64,000 bases of DNA from Isochrysis galbana. Taxonomy: Eukaryota > Haptophyta > Isochrysidales > Isochrysidaceae. The stretch lies in assembly GCA_018136815.1 (NCBI GenBank), contig CM030935.1, positions 845,382 to 909,381 of the forward strand. The letters run 5' to 3'. Shown here piece after piece: positions 21,346-32,590 of the stretch (the first letter of the stretch is position 1; every line of letters begins with the position of its first letter). The notes beneath the pieces are model-generated. The model saw nothing but the letters and a program-made list of their open reading frames with translations, was not told the origin of the DNA and did not search any database. The translations under genes and the position numbers were made by a program.

Positions 21346-22392
21346 AGACACTGACCAGCAAGCACAGACAAACCCACACATAGGCCCAGGTCAGAATTTC
21401 GTTTGAAACCCGCCCAAATTTCTTCGGATATTTCGCTCAGATTTCGCGTTCACTGCGTTGCACCCTCTTCCATGAAAATGAAAACATAGTTGGTGAAAAT
21501 ATATTGCTGTGCGTATAGAACCACAGGATCTTTGATCCGGGCCAGCTGCCGATGACCATGGTTTCGTGTTTCGCTGCGAGAGGCGCGCATGAAGGCCATC
21601 GGTAAAATAACACCGGAGGGGGGCCTGAACTATATTTCCGCACGGTCGTCAGAGGCCTCTGTCAGAGGCCTGAAATCGGGCATTTTTCGATAGCATTTGC
21701 CGGAAGACCCCCGGTTTCTTTTATTGCTGATCTCCCATACCAGAACCTATAGGGAGCTTATTTAGGCCTTCGTTTGCCCATTACAGATGGTGCCCTCCGC
21801 ACCCCCCTAGTGAGTGACCGGGCTATTGCTATTGATGTACTTAAAGTAGTACTTGTACAGTACTTAGTACTTACTACACTTACGTATCTTATTATTTATG
21901 TACATATGAGTGAGACGCTGCGAGGATGGTACGAGGACTTTGGGGGGCAGAGAGGGAGGGGACGCCAAGAATCCGCCGATACGTAAGGTAAGAAACCCAA
22001 TGGGACAAGCTGAAGTCACCGATAAGAATAAGAATAAGAACCAAGTTGTAAACCAGAAATGATTATGATTATGATTATGACCTGGCGCGGAGCGCCGAAG
22101 AAAGTGAGCGAAGAAACTCAGCGTGCTGGTGGCAGAGGGGTTAAGGAAAGTGTACAGGAGAAAAATCTCTGTTTTCTTAATGGTGAACCCCTATTGTAGG
22201 GGTAATACGGTAATACGGGCTCCGTTGCCGATGAGGAACGGTCCCCCAGCAGTAGGATTAAACTACTACTAGAACAAGAAGAAAACTCTGACAACAGAGG
22301 GCGGTGGGTCGGGGGAGGGCGGGAGGGGGGGGGGGGGGGGGGGGGGGAAGGGGGGGATTCGCGTGTGGCGCCTCGCCGCTCTCCGCTCTCGC
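21346..22392. other. Intergenic, no gene seen
   Basis: The stretch is AT-richer than its surroundings in 21380-22300 and includes AAGAATAAGAATAAG and ATTATGATTATGATTATGA short tandem repeats. A segment near 21815 (GAGTGACCGGGCTATTG) matches 1318-1333. A G-run of about 20 (22327-22347) lies 45 bp before the next start codon. Confidence 0.5.
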
Positions 22393-25300
22393 ATGAAGCG
22401 CTCGGCCGACACACCGCCGCCGCCGCCGGCCGGGTCCAGCAGCGTGGCTGCGAGTGAGGACGCGCGCGCGCGCGCGCCGCGCACGGCCCAGTCGCCCTTT
22501 CTACATCCTGCCCGCCCACTCACCCCCTTCCCCTTCCTCCCTGAACCCCCAGTGCTCGCGAAGAAGCTCCGCTCGATGGACGACTCCTCACTGAACCAGA
22601 TCCTCAGTCAGGCAGCGGGTGGGAGTGAGCTTCGTCAGCCGCCGAACCGCCCGCCACCTCCGCCACCCGTCGGCGGCCCGCCCCCCAAGTTCCGCCAGCG
22701 CAACCCAGCTGGGACGTGCATAGGAGGCGGTGGCGAGGAGATGGGCGGCGGCGGCATGGGCGGCGCTTTCCTGCATGGCATGAACAATGGAATGGGCGGT
22801 GGCAACAGCATGGGCATGGGTCTTGGTATGTGCCGCTTCGGCATGGGCGGAGCCATGGGAACCATGCCTGGGATGAGCACGATGCGCGACCCTCGACTAC
22901 CACCCAACGCGCGCCCGGGTGACTGGATTTGTAATGCCTGCAACAATCACAACTACGCTGACAAGATCAACTGCAACCGATGCAAGATCCCCAAGGCTAT
23001 GCAGGCAGGCGTGGGTGCGCCCGGAATGCCAGGCATGTGGATGGGTCCCAACATGGGGATGGGGATACCTTCTGCCATGACTCCTGGAATGGGCATGCCT
23101 CCAGCCATGGCTCCTGGAATGGGCATGCCTCCAGCCATGGCTCCTGGAATGGGCATGCCTCCAACCATGGCTCATGGAATGGGCATGTCTCCAGCCATTG
23201 CTCCCGGAATGGGGTTTGGCATGGCTTCGGGCCCTGGCCTCGGCATGGGGATGGGTGCTGGTCCCGGGGTTATGGCTGGAAAGGCGGCTGGTGGGATGAC
23301 TGGCGCTGGTGGCGGGGCGGACCCGCTCTCCATGGTTCTGACATTCTTGCAGAACTACCCTCCCATCTTCATGGGACTCTCCAACAACATGATGATGCAG
23401 AACGCCATCATGATGCGGCTCCAGGCCGGGGGTCGAGGTGCGGCGGAAGAAATCATTGCAGCGGTCGAACGTGGCGGCAACGCAGGAGGCGTGCGAGGGG
23501 CTGAAGCGGCGCTTCTCAAGCTCCTGAGTGGAGGGGGCTCGGGATTAGAGGGTGGAGGTGGCGGTGCACATGAGAAGGGGCAAGATAATAATCCTCCTCA
23601 TACGACGGAGAGACGTGCGAAGCCTGACTCCGGGGCCGAGTCGAGCCTGACAGAAACTCAGGTATTGTCCTCCTCGCCAGCCACGAGCGCTTTGTCTAAA
23701 CGACCAGGTGAGAACGACGGCTCTACGATGTGCGCGGTAGCTAGTGTTGCTGCAGGCCCGCCCAAAGGGCCTACTATTGCCTTGCCAGGCAATGAGAAGG
23801 GTGCGGAGCCGTCTTGCCAAGCCGAGAGCACGGCTGAGGCCAAGCAGGGAGACACGTCGGCTGTATCCTCCATTGGCGGCAGAGACGCCCCCATGGTTGC
23901 GGCCAACCAAGAAGCCAATGTCGCCAAGGAGACGGCGCAAGATCCGCCGACCATGGCCTCGCGGCAATGTACCGCCGCCTCGATTGCTGAGCCCGATATG
24001 GGCCTGCCCAGACGTTGCGAGTTCTATTCTACGGCTTACGGCGCAGGGGAAACCGATCTTGACGTTCGGAGCGATGCTCGCCGTAGCCATTTCAGTGCTT
24101 GTGTGAGTGGCGACAAAGTGCCCAGAAAGAGCGAATCGGAGGGCCCGCGCCCTCTCGCACCAACCGTCGACGCCGCCGACCAAGCGCAGGCTCTCAAAGG
24201 AGGCCTCCTCGATGACGCAATCACTGCCGTTGCTGGCAGCAGCGCTACTGCTCAGGATGCGCTCCAATCGTCGAATCTTGAAAGCTCGCTGCCTTGTACG
24301 GTGATGTCCGAAGCTGCTGATGGACCCTCATCCTGTGCAACCAACACTCGTGATCTAACCAAGCCTTCGGCCCTTTGCACGGATAGCGTCTCAAATGTAA
24401 CCTATCAGAGACCTTTGGCCAGCAGCCCGCACAGCACCACCACCTGTGAATCCCGCGAGCCGCCCCAATCCGAAGCCGCATGCAAAGGCCACGGCGAAGT
24501 GGATGTTGCCGATGCCACCAAATCTGGCTTACCCTCGGGGGATCCTCCGCACTCCGCATGCACCGATTCTTGCACATCCACGATGCCCACCATCCCCGAT
24601 AGCCGAGGTGCATCCACACCATGTGTTTGCACTTTACCCGCCAGTCATCCGTATCCGGAGCCTCAATGTGACGCCGTCGTTGATCCGCGCGCGGCTTTTG
24701 CCCCAACCGCGTCTGCGGATCTTCGTTGTGCCATGGGCGCCGATGCAAGCAGTGCTTGCAGTTCATGCGGTTTGCCTCGTCCGCTTTGCGTGAATCCCCG
24801 CTGCGCCACCGTAGCTGAACCGCGCGCCGCCATTACGGCACCATTGTTATCTGACCCCTGTTGCAGCCCCGCGGCCGATCCTCCTGACACCTCCGGCACG
24901 CCTGCGTTTGCTGATCCCTGCTGCACATACGCTTCTGACCCCCACGCAGCATTCACTACACCATCACTCGCGGATCCGCGCTGTGCCGACGATCCGCGTG
25001 CTACCTGCGGGACACCAGTATTCCCCGATCCCCGCTGCGCGCCCGTCGGCCCCGCTCCCGACTTACGTGCTAAGGCGTCATTCGCTGATCCTCGCTGCGT
25101 CTCCGCCGCCGACCCGCGTGCCGGCAGCGCCGCAAACGCACTCGGAGATCCTCGCTGCGCTTCCGCCGCTAATCCACGAGCCGCTTTTACCGCGTACGCT
25201 GATCCCCGCTGCGCCTCCGCCGCCGACCCGCGCGCAGCTTGCGCGCCAATCGCGGATCCTCGTTGTATCTCCACCAACGATCCGCGCGCCCCAAATGCAA

Positions 25301-27471
25301 CGCTAGCATTTGCCGATCCTCGCTGCCCATCCAACGCCGATCCTCGCAGCGCATCCACCGCTGCCCCCCGCGACGCATGTTCATCACCAACGTTCAATAA
25401 TCCCCGCTGCGCCTCTGCCACCGACCTTCGGACTGCCTGCTCGACTCCGGCATTCGCTGATCCGTGCCGCGCCTCTTGCGTCGACCCCCGAGCTTCATCC
25501 GCTCCGTCGTTCGGCGATCCTCGCTGCGTTTCAGGCGCTGACTCTCGGCATGCTCGCTCCGTCGAAGCCTTCAGTTCTGCAACTAATCCCCGGATAGGGG
25601 GTGGTATTGCCGGCAGCTGTGGCTTCAGCCACGTCGCCGGCCCAGGTGGGCTGGGAAGTGGCTTGGTCGGCGGGCTGGGAAGTGGCTTGGTCGGCGGCCT
25701 GACTGGAAGCATCGGGGACCCACGCTTGAGCGCATCTGGGGTTGTTACGGCAGGCGGCTCACACGGTGACCGGTCCGACCCGCGGATCAATACGATGCAC
25801 AGCGCCGCGTTGAGGGCGGACGACCCGCGCAATAGCATGGCGCTTGGACACAATGGACGTCCTGGGCAGAGTAACCTGAATGAACCACGGTTGGGCCTTG
25901 GCAGCATGGGCGCTGCGGGACGTGCTGGGCAAAGGAACGTGAATGAACCTCGGTTGGGCCTTGGCAGCATGGGCGCTTCGGGAGCACCGGCCATGGGGAG
26001 GTGTCCTTCACCTTGCGGTGGGCTCGGGGAAAGTTTTCCACGCGGCCCTGGCTTGGCAACAGCCTACCAGTGCCCGTTGACAGGCTTGAACAGCAGCGAT
26101 CCAGGGGCTACATCCGCCCCCAACATCGCTGGAGGCCGTGGAATCAATGAAGCTCACGGCATGGAAAGTAGTCATGGCATAGGCATACATCGCGGCACGG
26201 GGGGCGGTTTGGGTATGGGCGGAGCTACCACTGCAGGCGGACGGCAAGGCATAGGCGCTCCGAACGGTGGGCTGAGCGGCGTGAGTGGTAGCGAGCCTTT
26301 ATCACGCGCCATCCACGTGAGAGGTATGCCGCCTCACACGACACCCGAGGAGTTGGTTAATGAGCTTGGTCCGTTTGGGGCACTTGAGTCGGTGCGGCTC
26401 AATCCCGAGCGGCAAGAGGCGCTCGTTGCCTTCGTCTCAGCCCATGACGCCGGATCGCTGCTAGCGTCGACTAGCAATATTCGGCTTCATGATACAACTC
26501 TTGAGCTCTCATGGGGTAAGGCCCCACCTATCCCGCCTCAAGTGCTTGATGCAATTAATACCGGTGCTACTCGCAACCTTTACTTGGGCAATCTGCCACC
26601 TGGAACGGATGTGCACCACCTCAACGCCGCCTTCTCTCCCTTCGGACCAATCGAATCAATCCGTGTGATGCGCAATACGAGCACCGGCTATGTCAACTTC
26701 TGCAACGTCGAGGCAGCGATGGCAGCAAAGGCGCGCTTCGATCACGCGGGTGGCGCCAAAGCGAGTGATTTTCTGGTCACCCTAATGGCTGGAACGCCCG
26801 AAGCTCTCGCCCCGGTGCAGATGTCCTTCACTTCAGCTCAACAGCTAGCGCGTGGCAGGCGACAAGCTGCAGGGGGCGTCACAAACGTTGCCGGTGGCGC
26901 GTCAGGCATCCGTGATGGCTTGGCCGGGCGAACAGGCGGCGCTACAAGCGGTGCCGCTAGCCTGAAGAGTTCACGTTCAGTGTATGTTGGCAATCTGCCC
27001 TCCGGTTGCTCGATGTCGGAGTTGGCGGCACTTGGTGCCCCACACGGTCCGCTCGAGTCGTTGCGAATGATGGGTGGAGCGTCTTACGGCTTCTTGAATT
27101 TTGTGCATGAGCGCGACGCACACTCTTTCTGGATGACTGGGCAAACCAACCCACCGACTTTGCGCAGCAACCGCCTGTTCTTGAACTGGGCCAAGGCGCC
27201 ACCACTGGATCCTGCTGTGCGAAGGCTCGTCGAGGAACAAGGCGCTACACGTCACTTACGCGTAGCGAATATTGCCGAATCGACGTCTTCCGAACAGCTC
27301 TCCTCGCTCTTCCGCCAATTTGGTGAAGTCGAGAGTGTGCAGTTGAAGCCTGCCGAGGGGGCAGCGCAAGTAAATCTCACCAGCATCACCGCTGCTGCAG
27401 CGGCCCGGGATCAACTCAATGGTCTCCGGCTGGGGGATTGGGAGCTTATTGTCGGTTATGTGCAGGTTTGA
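22393..27471 (+). CDS. Large RNA-binding protein: RanBP2 zinc finger and four RRMs
   Basis: One exon encodes 1692 residues from the ATG at 22393; upstream codons in frame contain no other ATG. A RanBP2-type zinc finger lies near residues 174-206 (GDWICNACNNHNYADKINCN, then RCKIPK). A Met/Gly/Pro-rich repeat (PGMGMPPAMA units) spans about 220-275. A long low-complexity region at about 755-1050 repeats Asp-Pro-Arg-Cys and Asp-Pro-Arg-Ala units roughly every 10-20 residues. Four RRMs end the protein: about 1303 (IHVRGMPP), 1393 (NLYLGNLPPG), 1526 (SVYVGNLPSG) and 1618 (HLRVANI). RRM pairs 1-2 and 3-4 share the linker WGKAPP/WAKAPP plus GATR, so a two-RRM block was duplicated. The RRM layout resembles fungal Nrd1/Msa2-type proteins. 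Single-stranded RNA binding is secure; targets are unknown. Confidence 0.9.
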   Translation: MKRSADTPPPPPAGSSSVAASEDARARAPRTAQSPFLHPARPLTPFPFLPEPPVLAKKLRSMDDSSLNQILSQAAGGSELRQPPNRPPPPPPVGGPPPKFRQRNPAGTCIGGGGEEMGGGGMGGAFLHGMNNGMGGGNSMGMGLGMCRFGMGGAMGTMPGMSTMRDPRLPPNARPGDWICNACNNHNYADKINCNRCKIPKAMQAGVGAPGMPGMWMGPNMGMGIPSAMTPGMGMPPAMAPGMGMPPAMAPGMGMPPTMAHGMGMSPAIAPGMGFGMASGPGLGMGMGAGPGVMAGKAAGGMTGAGGGADPLSMVLTFLQNYPPIFMGLSNNMMMQNAIMMRLQAGGRGAAEEIIAAVERGGNAGGVRGAEAALLKLLSGGGSGLEGGGGGAHEKGQDNNPPHTTERRAKPDSGAESSLTETQVLSSSPATSALSKRPGENDGSTMCAVASVAAGPPKGPTIALPGNEKGAEPSCQAESTAEAKQGDTSAVSSIGGRDAPMVAANQEANVAKETAQDPPTMASRQCTAASIAEPDMGLPRRCEFYSTAYGAGETDLDVRSDARRSHFSACVSGDKVPRKSESEGPRPLAPTVDAADQAQALKGGLLDDAITAVAGSSATAQDALQSSNLESSLPCTVMSEAADGPSSCATNTRDLTKPSALCTDSVSNVTYQRPLASSPHSTTTCESREPPQSEAACKGHGEVDVADATKSGLPSGDPPHSACTDSCTSTMPTIPDSRGASTPCVCTLPASHPYPEPQCDAVVDPRAAFAPTASADLRCAMGADASSACSSCGLPRPLCVNPRCATVAEPRAAITAPLLSDPCCSPAADPPDTSGTPAFADPCCTYASDPHAAFTTPSLADPRCADDPRATCGTPVFPDPRCAPVGPAPDLRAKASFADPRCVSAADPRAGSAANALGDPRCASAANPRAAFTAYADPRCASAADPRAACAPIADPRCISTNDPRAPNATLAFADPRCPSNADPRSASTAAPRDACSSPTFNNPRCASATDLRTACSTPAFADPCRASCVDPRASSAPSFGDPRCVSGADSRHARSVEAFSSATNPRIGGGIAGSCGFSHVAGPGGLGSGLVGGLGSGLVGGLTGSIGDPRLSASGVVTAGGSHGDRSDPRINTMHSAALRADDPRNSMALGHNGRPGQSNLNEPRLGLGSMGAAGRAGQRNVNEPRLGLGSMGASGAPAMGRCPSPCGGLGESFPRGPGLATAYQCPLTGLNSSDPGATSAPNIAGGRGINEAHGMESSHGIGIHRGTGGGLGMGGATTAGGRQGIGAPNGGLSGVSGSEPLSRAIHVRGMPPHTTPEELVNELGPFGALESVRLNPERQEALVAFVSAHDAGSLLASTSNIRLHDTTLELSWGKAPPIPPQVLDAINTGATRNLYLGNLPPGTDVHHLNAAFSPFGPIESIRVMRNTSTGYVNFCNVEAAMAAKARFDHAGGAKASDFLVTLMAGTPEALAPVQMSFTSAQQLARGRRQAAGGVTNVAGGASGIRDGLAGRTGGATSGAASLKSSRSVYVGNLPSGCSMSELAALGAPHGPLESLRMMGGASYGFLNFVHERDAHSFWMTGQTNPPTLRSNRLFLNWAKAPPLDPAVRRLVEEQGATRHLRVANIAESTSSEQLSSLFRQFGEVESVQLKPAEGAAQVNLTSITAAAAARDQLNGLRLGDWELIVGYVQV
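24655..25545 (+). repeat. Degenerate GAT-CC(G/T)-CGC coding repeat (Asp-Pro-Arg)
   Basis: Inside the RRM gene, codons for Asp-Pro-Arg-Cys/Ala recur more than 25 times at irregular short spacing, with diverse synonymous codons. Conservation of the tripeptide while third positions vary indicates selection on the protein repeat. Confidence 0.8.
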
Positions 27472-27894
27472 TGTTATGGCTTATTGCCGGAAACACAGAA
27501 AGCTAGGACGATTGCTCTACAATAAGAATCGAAATACCGAATGTTGGTTGCACGCCCCTAGAAAGTCCCAGTGGCTACGAGATACCTGTGAAGGGGGTGC
27601 CTCGGGACCCCTTCTCCTGTGTACAATAGTCCGGGCCGCCCCGCTGCTCGTTAGCTATGCTCGTCACGTCTCCGATGACTGCGGTCAATTACAAACATCG
27701 GGCCTTGGTTGGTGGTTGGGTCCGCCCACTGTCCACTGTGCTGTGCAAGGGTCTCGCAAATCGTCAATGGTCAATGGATGCGGGACAAGGAGGGAGAAGT
27801 CGGAAGTTGTGGAGGATGAGCATGTTGTATTAGCGAGTGCATGCCGATCCGTCGTGTGTTGTGGCGCCACGTCTTAAGGGTAGGGCTGCGCGAT

Positions 27895-28125
27895 TCGTGC
27901 CAAAAAATCTTCCGAATTGCCCCCGCCTTGCACGAGGCTCCTGGAGTGTCGAAGTAGCGCGCGCGACCTCCCCCAAACCCAGCCGCCATAAGGGCAACCT
28001 GTGGTAGGGGAAGGGAGACGACGGTAGGTAAGAGTGATAGTAGGGAACAGCACAAGCACACTGCCTCGCGCCGCACATGCACATGCTACATGTAGCGAAA
28101 AATGTAAATGTTTTAAGATTTCTCC
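27895..28125 (+). mobile_element. LINE family 1 tail-only copy
   Basis: The segment with AAGCACACTGCCTCGCGCCG and TGTAGCG, ending in TTTTAAGATTT, aligns with the LINE 3' UTR at 8900-9005. No coding part precedes it, so it is an extremely 5'-truncated or diverged copy. The interval 28126-28959 has no recognised gene. Confidence 0.55.
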
Positions 28126-28959
28126 TCCTATTGCCTATTGTCTATTGTGGGGGCGTCCCTGTGCCTAGGTCTCGGTACGATAGTTCGCGACTTCCAACCA
28201 TTGACCATTGGCCTCGTGCAAGCTAATGTTGTGTGCCTGAGCTGGCACGTTTGCGTAGAGTGTAACCTGATCATATGACATATTCACATAGCAGCCATCC
28301 ATACCTAGCTAAGCCAATCGCGCCCAAGCTTGATGCTTGAGCGCTTGATTGAGCATTGAGCGATTGAGCGCCCCTTCTCTTTATTGTTACGCAGCGCCGT
28401 GGCCGTGGCCGCTATGTGGGTAACTAGAGGACAGGGAGAGGGGGCGGAGGGTAGAAGCGAGGAATGAGAGGGTTAAACACAGCTATTTGCACAGCAACGC
28501 AGCAGCGACAAATTTTGTTCCAGATTAAAAGAGAGCTTGCGGGCCCAACCACAGCATTTGCTGACATGCGAACACAGTGTGCACGCGCCGCACCCAGCAC
28601 TCTCTTAGCAACGTGACTGCAGGGGCAGGACTTAACAACAGCACTCTCAACGGCATTTTCGTGCGCGAATTGTCATAATTGTGATCCGCCGAAGCGGCTT
28701 TCGTATGACAGGACAGGTAGATGCACATACAGTACACTAGCTGTAGCAACACCCCAATCACCACGCCGTGCACAAAACTCCTATAGAAGCGACGCACAAG
28801 TGACGACGGCCTGTGAAGATGCCCGACCGCACCGTCCGCAACCAACCTGAAGGGCAGCTTGGATTCCAGCTTGATCTGTGCCATTTCTTTCGCAAATGTG
28901 TTGAATTACTTTGGCACACATGTGTGCAGTGCCTGCGAAGGGTCGCTCCCATCTCTACT

Positions 28960-29295
28960 TCAGTCCATCGGCCTATTAGTGAGGAAGAAGACAGTGACAG
29001 CAACAGGGAAGACGACGAGGAGAAAGCCCTGAAATGCGAGGTCGGCCTCATGCCCCTCGAGTGTCGACGCCGCCCTGGCGACTGGCCGTGCAGTCTCATA
29101 AGAGACTTCCCACGGGAAAAGAGCAAGGAGGTTGGAGCCAACCTGCTCGATCGTAGTGTGGTCGAGCGCTTCGACGAGGGCAAGAGGCGCAGCGGTACGC
29201 AACGATGGTGGCGCACAAGCGATTCGCGGCGCTTGCATGCCAAAGCCCGACGAGCTCCCAAGGAGCGCAGCAATCGCGAAGACGCGGGCCCACAT
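28960..29295 (-). CDS. Small plastid-targeted single-pass membrane protein
   Basis: The frame from the ATG at 29295 encodes 111 residues. The N-terminus is a signal peptide (ARVFAIAALLGSSSGF) followed by a transit-like part (MQAPRIACAPPSLRTA). The C-terminus is one hydrophobic helix (FQGFLLVVFPVAVTVFFL) ending TNRPMD, with an Ala/Glu-rich segment between. The layout matches nucleus-encoded small photosystem or cytochrome b6f subunits of algae, but I cannot name the subunit. A CT-rich tract (29330-29450) lies directly upstream on the gene's 5' side. The gene could also be a non-photosynthetic thylakoid protein. Confidence 0.7.
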   Translation of the reverse strand: MWARVFAIAALLGSSSGFGMQAPRIACAPPSLRTAAPLALVEALDHTTIEQVGSNLLALFPWEVSYETARPVARAASTLEGHEADLAFQGFLLVVFPVAVTVFFLTNRPMD

Positions 29296-29450
29296 CGCGA
29301 TGGCCCAGCTCGCTCGGCCCCCTCGACCCTCGCTCTCGCCCACCCTTCCCCTCTTCTTTCTTCCCTCCCCTCTCCTTTCCTCTTGACCCTCTCGTCTCCC
29401 CCCCCTCTCTCTCCCTCTCTCCCTCCTCTCTCTCCTAGCTGTTTTGTACC

Positions 29451-30228
29451 ACTACTCCTACCGTGGTTAGTTTCTCCCTTGACACATACTCTAGAGCTTT
29501 AGAGTACTCTAGAGTAGTAGCACTCGTAGTTGACCTAGACGGCTCTCGTCCATATCGCTCTCTTTCGCTCTCTTGCTCTCTCTTCTCCCTCGCACTCATT
29601 TTCTCCTCGCCAACGCACTCTTCTCCGACGAATCTGGCTCAGACTTTTTTTATTTTTATTCTGGGCTCTTTTTTGACCAACAGACAGACTGAACGGCTCC
29701 GTCCGCTGCTCGCCGCCCTGGCTTCACGTTCACTCTTTACAAGTAGGTGGTATAAAAATACGCGCGTTCACTTATTTAGAGGGGTTTTAGTGAATAGTTG
29801 ACAGGTGTTCATTGTCGCGCGCCGTGAGTTGGGTGTGTTCGCGGCGAAACGCGGGGTGGTTTTCGTTTAGTTGAGCGCCGCGTTCACGCGGCGCGAGCGC
29901 GAGGAAAATTTGCAGGGTTTTGACCGGGAAACTTGGGGGTGAGGCAGCTGCGGGGGGAGGGGGGACTAAGGCGTGGAACAAGTTACCCAGCTAATGTTGT
30001 ATTCCTGCCCATCTGAAGGCTGTAGGCATGAATATTCGTGTAAGGTACGCGCTCATAATTACAATTGAACAGTTCCCCGTGTTGCCACTGACGCACAAGA
30101 CACACAGATTCGGATTCCCCATGGTCTCAAGTCCAGGTTTGCAGATTTTGGTCTCGAAATTTGCGATTCGAATTTTGTTTTTGACATTACTATAATTGTT
30201 ATTGGCTCGTTTAAGGTAATAAACCGGC
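29451..30228. other. Intergenic, no gene seen
   Basis: It contains a CTCTAGAG/ACTCTAGAGTAG palindromic cluster near 29488-29518 and T-rich stretches. Short frames lack recognisable protein sequence. Confidence 0.45.
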
Positions 30229-30717
30229 ATGACTTCGACTTCTCGTTCTGCAGTCGCTCTGCGAGACTCTCTCTCTCTCTCTCTCCGTCCGCCTCTTCTC
30301 GGCCGACGGCAGGAAGATTCGTCCAAAACATTCTCCAGTCCCAAGATATCTCGTGGGGGGTCTCTTCGTGCACGAGCGAGCGGCTCTACGGTGGTATTAC
30401 CTCGGCACCTCACGGAGGCAGCCCAAGAGCTTCGCCGGCCTCGCAACGGCACCCTAGCCTCGCCTGCCGCCGCGCTACCCAAGCACTTCGATGAGCTTTG
30501 CGCTGAGCTCACGAAGATGAATCAACGAGTCCAAGACGGGCTGACGTCTGGCTGTCACGCACCACGCGTTCTCGTCGTTGGCGAGACGAGCGGCGTCGTC
30601 TCCTCCATGTTCCTACTCGCCGGAGCTGATGTAGCTACGTGCGATTTGTATCCTTCCGAGATCGATTACGTGCCCCACTTCCAAGGCGATAGGATGTGCG
30701 ACATGATGTCGCAATAA
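30229..30717 (+). pseudogene. ORF with phage-type DNA methyltransferase-like N-terminus
   Basis: The frame reads HAPRVLVVGETSGVVSSMF, LLAGADVATCDLYPSE and PHFQGD near its end. This pattern (VLV-x-GE-x-SG ... CDL-x-PSE ... H-x-QGD) is typical of the cofactor-binding half of phage-like DNA methyltransferase or related proteins, from memory of the family. It stops at 30717, where a gypsy integrase fragment on the opposite strand ends, so only a fragment remains. Retroelements are known to carry methyltransferase domains, and this may be one. Confidence 0.45.
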
Positions 30718-31300
30718 ACCACATCGAAGGGATATGCGCCAACCGTGGTGCCGGAAGGAGACGCCAGCGGTTTCGGTAGAGGTTTACCCAGGGTGCACTC
30801 ATGGCATTCCCGCACGTGGCGTAAGGGAGCATCCCCACCGAAGTGCGAGGTGGGGCAGCCGAGTGAGGCGCTGACGGACGCGCAGTCGACGGAGGAGGCG
30901 GTTTCGGCGCCGGAGGGTCCGCCGCCTCTTCTGCGGACGTCGGGGTGGTGGAAGCCCGCAAGGCCCTGACATGGGTGTTGAGGCCCGCTGTAATCTCGAG
31001 GAGAGCAGTGTGCTCTCGGTCGCGCTTCTCGTCGCGAAGTTGTTGAGCTTCGATCGCGGACTGCATGTGAGCGAGGCGGTCGGCCAAGAGGTCGGCGACG
31101 GAGGGAGCCTCGCTTACGTGTTCCCACGCGCTGTATTCAAGCGGGTGGACATGGGAGTCGAGCCCCGGGTAGCCCGAGGTCTCGAGGGAGGTGAGCTCGG
31201 CTCGCTCGCGGAGTGAATCGACGAGCAGCGGCTCGTCTGACGGAGCGGCGGATGGCGCCGCCGTGTTGGAAGGGTCTTGCGGAGGCTCGGGGGACTGATT
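30690..31300 (-). pseudogene. Ty3/gypsy-like fragment: helical Gag-like part and integrase zinc finger
   Basis: On the minus strand, LADRLAHMQSAIEAQQLRDE and KRDREHTALLEITAG look like a helical Gag segment (about 31090-30975). Another frame gives HFGGDAPLRHVRECHECTLG and AYPFDVVYCDIM (about 30870-30705), the integrase HHCC finger and start of the catalytic core. Protease and reverse transcriptase are missing between, so this is an internally deleted, frameshifted copy. Confidence 0.55.
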
Positions 31301-32060
31301 TGTCGAGTACAGAGCCGTACCGACATGAGGGTGTAGGCTTCGTCGAACGCGCTCAGCAAACGCTCATTCGTTTGATGCGCGCCTCGAACGAGGGTGGCAG
31401 CCATTGGGTCGACCATTTGCCGTTCCTACTCCTCTCGTTGAGGGCTTCCTCCGGTCGTGTTACCTCCCGGTCTCCAGCGTCTTTGATCTTTGGGCGTGAG
31501 CTGCGTCTGCCCGCTCAACTCTCTGATCCGAAGTCCGTTTCGTCTACTGCTCTCGAGGCGGCGTCCGCCGACGTTCGCTCGTACGCATCCAGGCTCAATG
31601 CGAGCCTCCGCCTCTCATGGTCCAGCGCTCTCGAGGCTACCCTAGCCGCTCAGGCTGAGTCGGTCCGTGACGCTAACATCAAGTCCCAACGACCAGCTCG
31701 TTTCGAACCTGGGGATCGCGTCTGCATGCGATTACCAGGCCATGCTAACAAGTTGCAATTCATCTACTCGGGTCCCTACCGCGTCGTAGAGGCTCTGTCC
31801 GACACTAGGTACCGACTCCGTGATCTGGAGAACCGGTTAGTCAAGGAGGAGGTGCACATCTCGAACCTCCGGCCGTATCATACTTTCGTTGATGAAGAGC
31901 CGCTGGCTGACGACGAGTAAGTACATCATGTACATCGTTGAGAAGTTGCTCGATCGTCGTAGCCATGGCGAATCTACCGAGTACCTCGTGAAGTGGCGTG
32001 GCTATTCTCTCCGAGAAGCCACCTGGGAGCCTCGTTCCGAGTTGCTCCGTCGTTGTTCGT
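31300..32060 (+). pseudogene. Ty3/gypsy chromovirus 3' end: integrase C-terminus and chromodomain
   Basis: The frame ending at 31920 contains HEGVGFVERAQQTLIRLMRA and WVDHLPFLLLSLRAS of the integrase core end, then EPGDRVCMRL and YSGPYRVVEALSDTRYRL of the C-terminal domain. After a stop and frame change at 31918-31922 a chromodomain follows: YIVEKLLDRRSHGESTEYLV and KWRGYSLREATWEP. A chromodomain after integrase identifies the chromovirus branch; it targets insertion to histone marks. The copy is defective. Confidence 0.8.
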
Positions 32061-32590
32061 TGTTCTGACTTGCTTGATGATTATGATCGCTCCGTCGAAG
32101 AGACTTGTCCAGAAGATGTTGAGTCCCCGGAAGCAACTTCTTCGTCGGCCAGGGATACTCCTCTTCCTCTCGTTCTCGATGCGTCGTCTTCGCGCACTCG
32201 ATCCAGGCTCCATTCTCGTTGATCCCATGTCTTGGGTGAGGGACCCGTCCCTCTAGGCTAGCCCCACGCCTCGGCTAGGGCTCCGAGTTGAAGAGCGAAT
32301 CATGGAGGTGCTGAACGCGTGCTGCCTGCGCTCTACACCCGGCGCAACACCCGAGCAAAGCTCCTGTAAAAGGGAGAAGTGGGTGTGGCAGTGCGTACGA
32401 AAGAGGCCGCCGCGTTAAGCCGCCGATTTCGTGCTCGCTTTGGATCCAAAGGGTGTTCTTGTCTCCACGTTTCGCTCGCTATGTTTCGTTGCTTCTTGTT
32501 CCGATTCTGACTTCTGGACAGCTCAGGTTCCAGGTTCCAGGTCTCTGTTTCCAGGTTCACCGCTCGACATCGGGAGACGTCTCGATCTTA

